8,729 nt of DNA from an uncultured beta proteobacterium. Lineage in GTDB: Bacteria > Pseudomonadota > Gammaproteobacteria > Burkholderiales > Rhodocyclaceae. The position numbers and the translations under genes are program-made. The stretch is from the NCBI GenBank assembly GCA_903953145.1, contig CAJBIL010000435.1, positions 1-8,729 of the forward strand. Reading direction: 5' to 3'. Position 1 is the first letter of the stretch. Each line of letters begins with the position of its first letter. Of the stretch, positions 6,778 through 8,729 are shown piece by piece. A model generated the notes under the pieces. The model made no database searches and was not told the DNA's origin. It worked only from the letters and a program-made list of their open reading frames with translations.

Positions 6778-6806
6778 ATTCTAGGCACGGCGGTAAAGTC
6801 TGTCTG
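6778..6806 (-). promoter_or_regulatory. Predicted sigma70-type promoter of the sRNA candidate
   Basis: On the minus strand CAGACA (6806-6801, four of six matches to TTGACA including GACA) and TAGAAT (6783-6778, five of six to TATAAT) are separated by exactly 17 bp. The predicted start, seven bases past the last base of the -10, is 6771, the first paired base of the 5' hairpin. Promoter activity is inferred from pattern and spacing only. Confidence 0.5.
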
Positions 6807-6872
6807 TTGCGCTTGTACAAGATTTTCGTGACGGTATGTAACCCCGTGGCTAGCGATCAGCACTGAAAGCGT

Positions 6873-6957
6873 ATGGCGCTTAGAATTTTTGCAACTCTCT
6901 CTCTGGAGAGCCAATGAATAAGCGCTTCTCCAGAGGGTGGGGTTGCTAGAACGCCAT
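6873..6957 (+). repeat. Long imperfect hairpin, probable structured RNA element
   Basis: The central stem pairs 6891-6909 (GCAACTCTCTCTCTGGAGA) with 6927-6946 through 19 pairs and one bulged T at 6938, closing a 17-base loop. Outside it, TTTT (6886-6889) can pair with AGAA (6948-6951), and ATGGCG (6873-6878) pairs perfectly with CGCCAT (6952-6957). Three central pairs (6896/6941, 6898/6939, 6900/6936) are G-U only on the plus strand; on the minus strand they would be A-C mismatches, so the structured RNA is more likely plus-strand. A TAGAAT (6881-6886) just before the central stem might be a -10, but no good -35 is present. There is no U-tract after it, so it is not an intrinsic terminator. 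Confidence 0.55.
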
Positions 6958-7010
6958 TCCATGCGCCTTGCAGGGCAGTGGGCTTGATCGATTGCTTGAA
7001 TGAAGCAGCC

Positions 7011-8447
<1,437 letters not shown>

Positions 8448-8729
8448 GGCGAATTATAAAGGAGTGCAAGGAAAAACCTTTCGTGAGGCTTGCATTTTCC
8501 CCGGCGCTCGTTTCTAATGCGCATTCGTTGTTTTGGCTTTGATTCTACGACCATGTTTTCTTTTGACGACCACGCATTAGCAGCACACGCCGCGCCAGCA
8601 ATGGCTTCGGGGGCGTTCGTCATGACGGCCGGTGTAGCGGTAGTACGGGTAGTAAACGTACTGCGCAGCGCACCGTCGAGGGCCGGAAGAAAATAGTCGA
8701 AACGTAGCAAACGACAGATTCCAAAAACC
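8448..8729. other. Upstream region of dbpA without a supported gene
   Basis: I find no protein gene I can support here. Short structures are present: TGCAAG (8465-8470) with CTTGCA (8489-8494); the 10-bp palindrome AATGCGCATT (8516-8525); and an 8-bp inverted repeat CTAATGCG/CGCATTAG (8514-8521 and 8573-8580). One minus-strand frame contains a tyrosine-rich stretch (QYVYYPYYRY, about 8659-8630) open to the right edge and ending at a stop near 8577. Two other open frames here have no recognisable content and begin at non-ATG or unsupported starts. Confidence 0.4.
8453..8458 (-). promoter_or_regulatory. dbpA: TATAAT box immediately before the dbpA start codon
   Basis: On the minus strand a perfect TATAAT is followed by TCGCC and then the dbpA ATG. 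If used as a -10 element, transcription would start at or within one or two bases of the start codon, giving a leaderless message. No good -35 is seen at 16-18 bp. The same arrangement occurs at mutL. Confidence 0.4.

Larger units (their letters stand above)
6690..7010. other. Gene-free convergent intergenic region, rich in inverted repeats
   Basis: No convincing protein gene lies between mscS and dbpA. From left to right it holds the right part of the minus-strand terminator, the ACCCATC/GATGGGT hairpin, the CATTGCTAGCG hairpin (6742-6772), and a loose inverted repeat CTAGGCACGG/CCGTGGCTAG (6781-6790 and 6844-6853, one mismatch) enclosing the perfect palindrome CTTGTACAAG (6812-6821). An 85-nt imperfect hairpin (6873-6957) follows, then a small TGCTT/AAGCA hairpin (6993-7007) inside a GCTTGA/TCAAGC pair (6982-6987 and 7011-7016) at the dbpA stop. 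The density of structure suggests one or more RNA elements. Confidence 0.6.

Noticed and set aside
6747..6962. A 71-codon minus-strand open frame in the intergenic region
   Set aside because: It crosses several strong inverted repeats, has no recognisable content or ribosome-binding site, and is better explained by structured RNA.
6993..7007. TGCTT/AAGCA hairpin just after the dbpA stop as its terminator
   Set aside because: The stem is only five pairs, AT-rich, and no T-run follows on the minus strand. Termination more likely occurs at 6702-6670.

Overview
The window reads as an ordinary chromosomal housekeeping segment of a GC-rich Gram-negative bacterium. Protein similarity suggests a betaproteobacterium, perhaps Rhodocyclales; this is my impression and not a database result. 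I see no insertion sequence, phage gene, CRISPR array, tRNA or rRNA.

Layout: the 5' 340 codons of mutL (mismatch repair) run leftwards off the left edge. A short intergenic region with outward-facing -10 elements separates mutL from a tightly packed rightward operon: a DedA-family membrane protein, an unrecognised lipoprotein, purN, a DUF3108 protein with a TonB-like N-terminal anchor, an RsmB/NOP-type RNA m5C methyltransferase and a large MscS-type mechanosensitive channel. Junctions are 13 nt, ATGA overlap, 16 nt, TAATG overlap and ATGA overlap, so translational coupling is likely. Past a gene-free stretch of about 320 nt lies dbpA, a DEAD-box helicase for 23S rRNA, in convergent orientation. 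The last 280 nt, upstream of dbpA, hold no gene I can support.

How the genes fit together: several products concern the cell envelope (DedA, lipoprotein, DUF3108, MscS). PurN (purine synthesis), the RNA methyltransferase and DbpA (ribosome assembly) are growth functions. The operon therefore looks like a growth/envelope housekeeping group, not one pathway.

The most interesting content is non-coding. Between mscS and dbpA there is a complete minus-strand small-RNA candidate of about 102 nt. It has a promoter with 17-bp spacing, a 5' hairpin with a C-rich loop, a CCCUCC (anti-Shine-Dalgarno-like) linker, a second hairpin and a strong intrinsic terminator with seven U residues. Next to it is an 85-nt imperfect hairpin whose G-U pairs favour a plus-strand RNA. 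Also notable are a near-symmetric divergent promoter between mutL and dedA, TATAAT boxes 5-6 nt before the mutL and dbpA start codons (possible leaderless mRNAs), and a TonB-type SxxxH motif on the DUF3108 protein.
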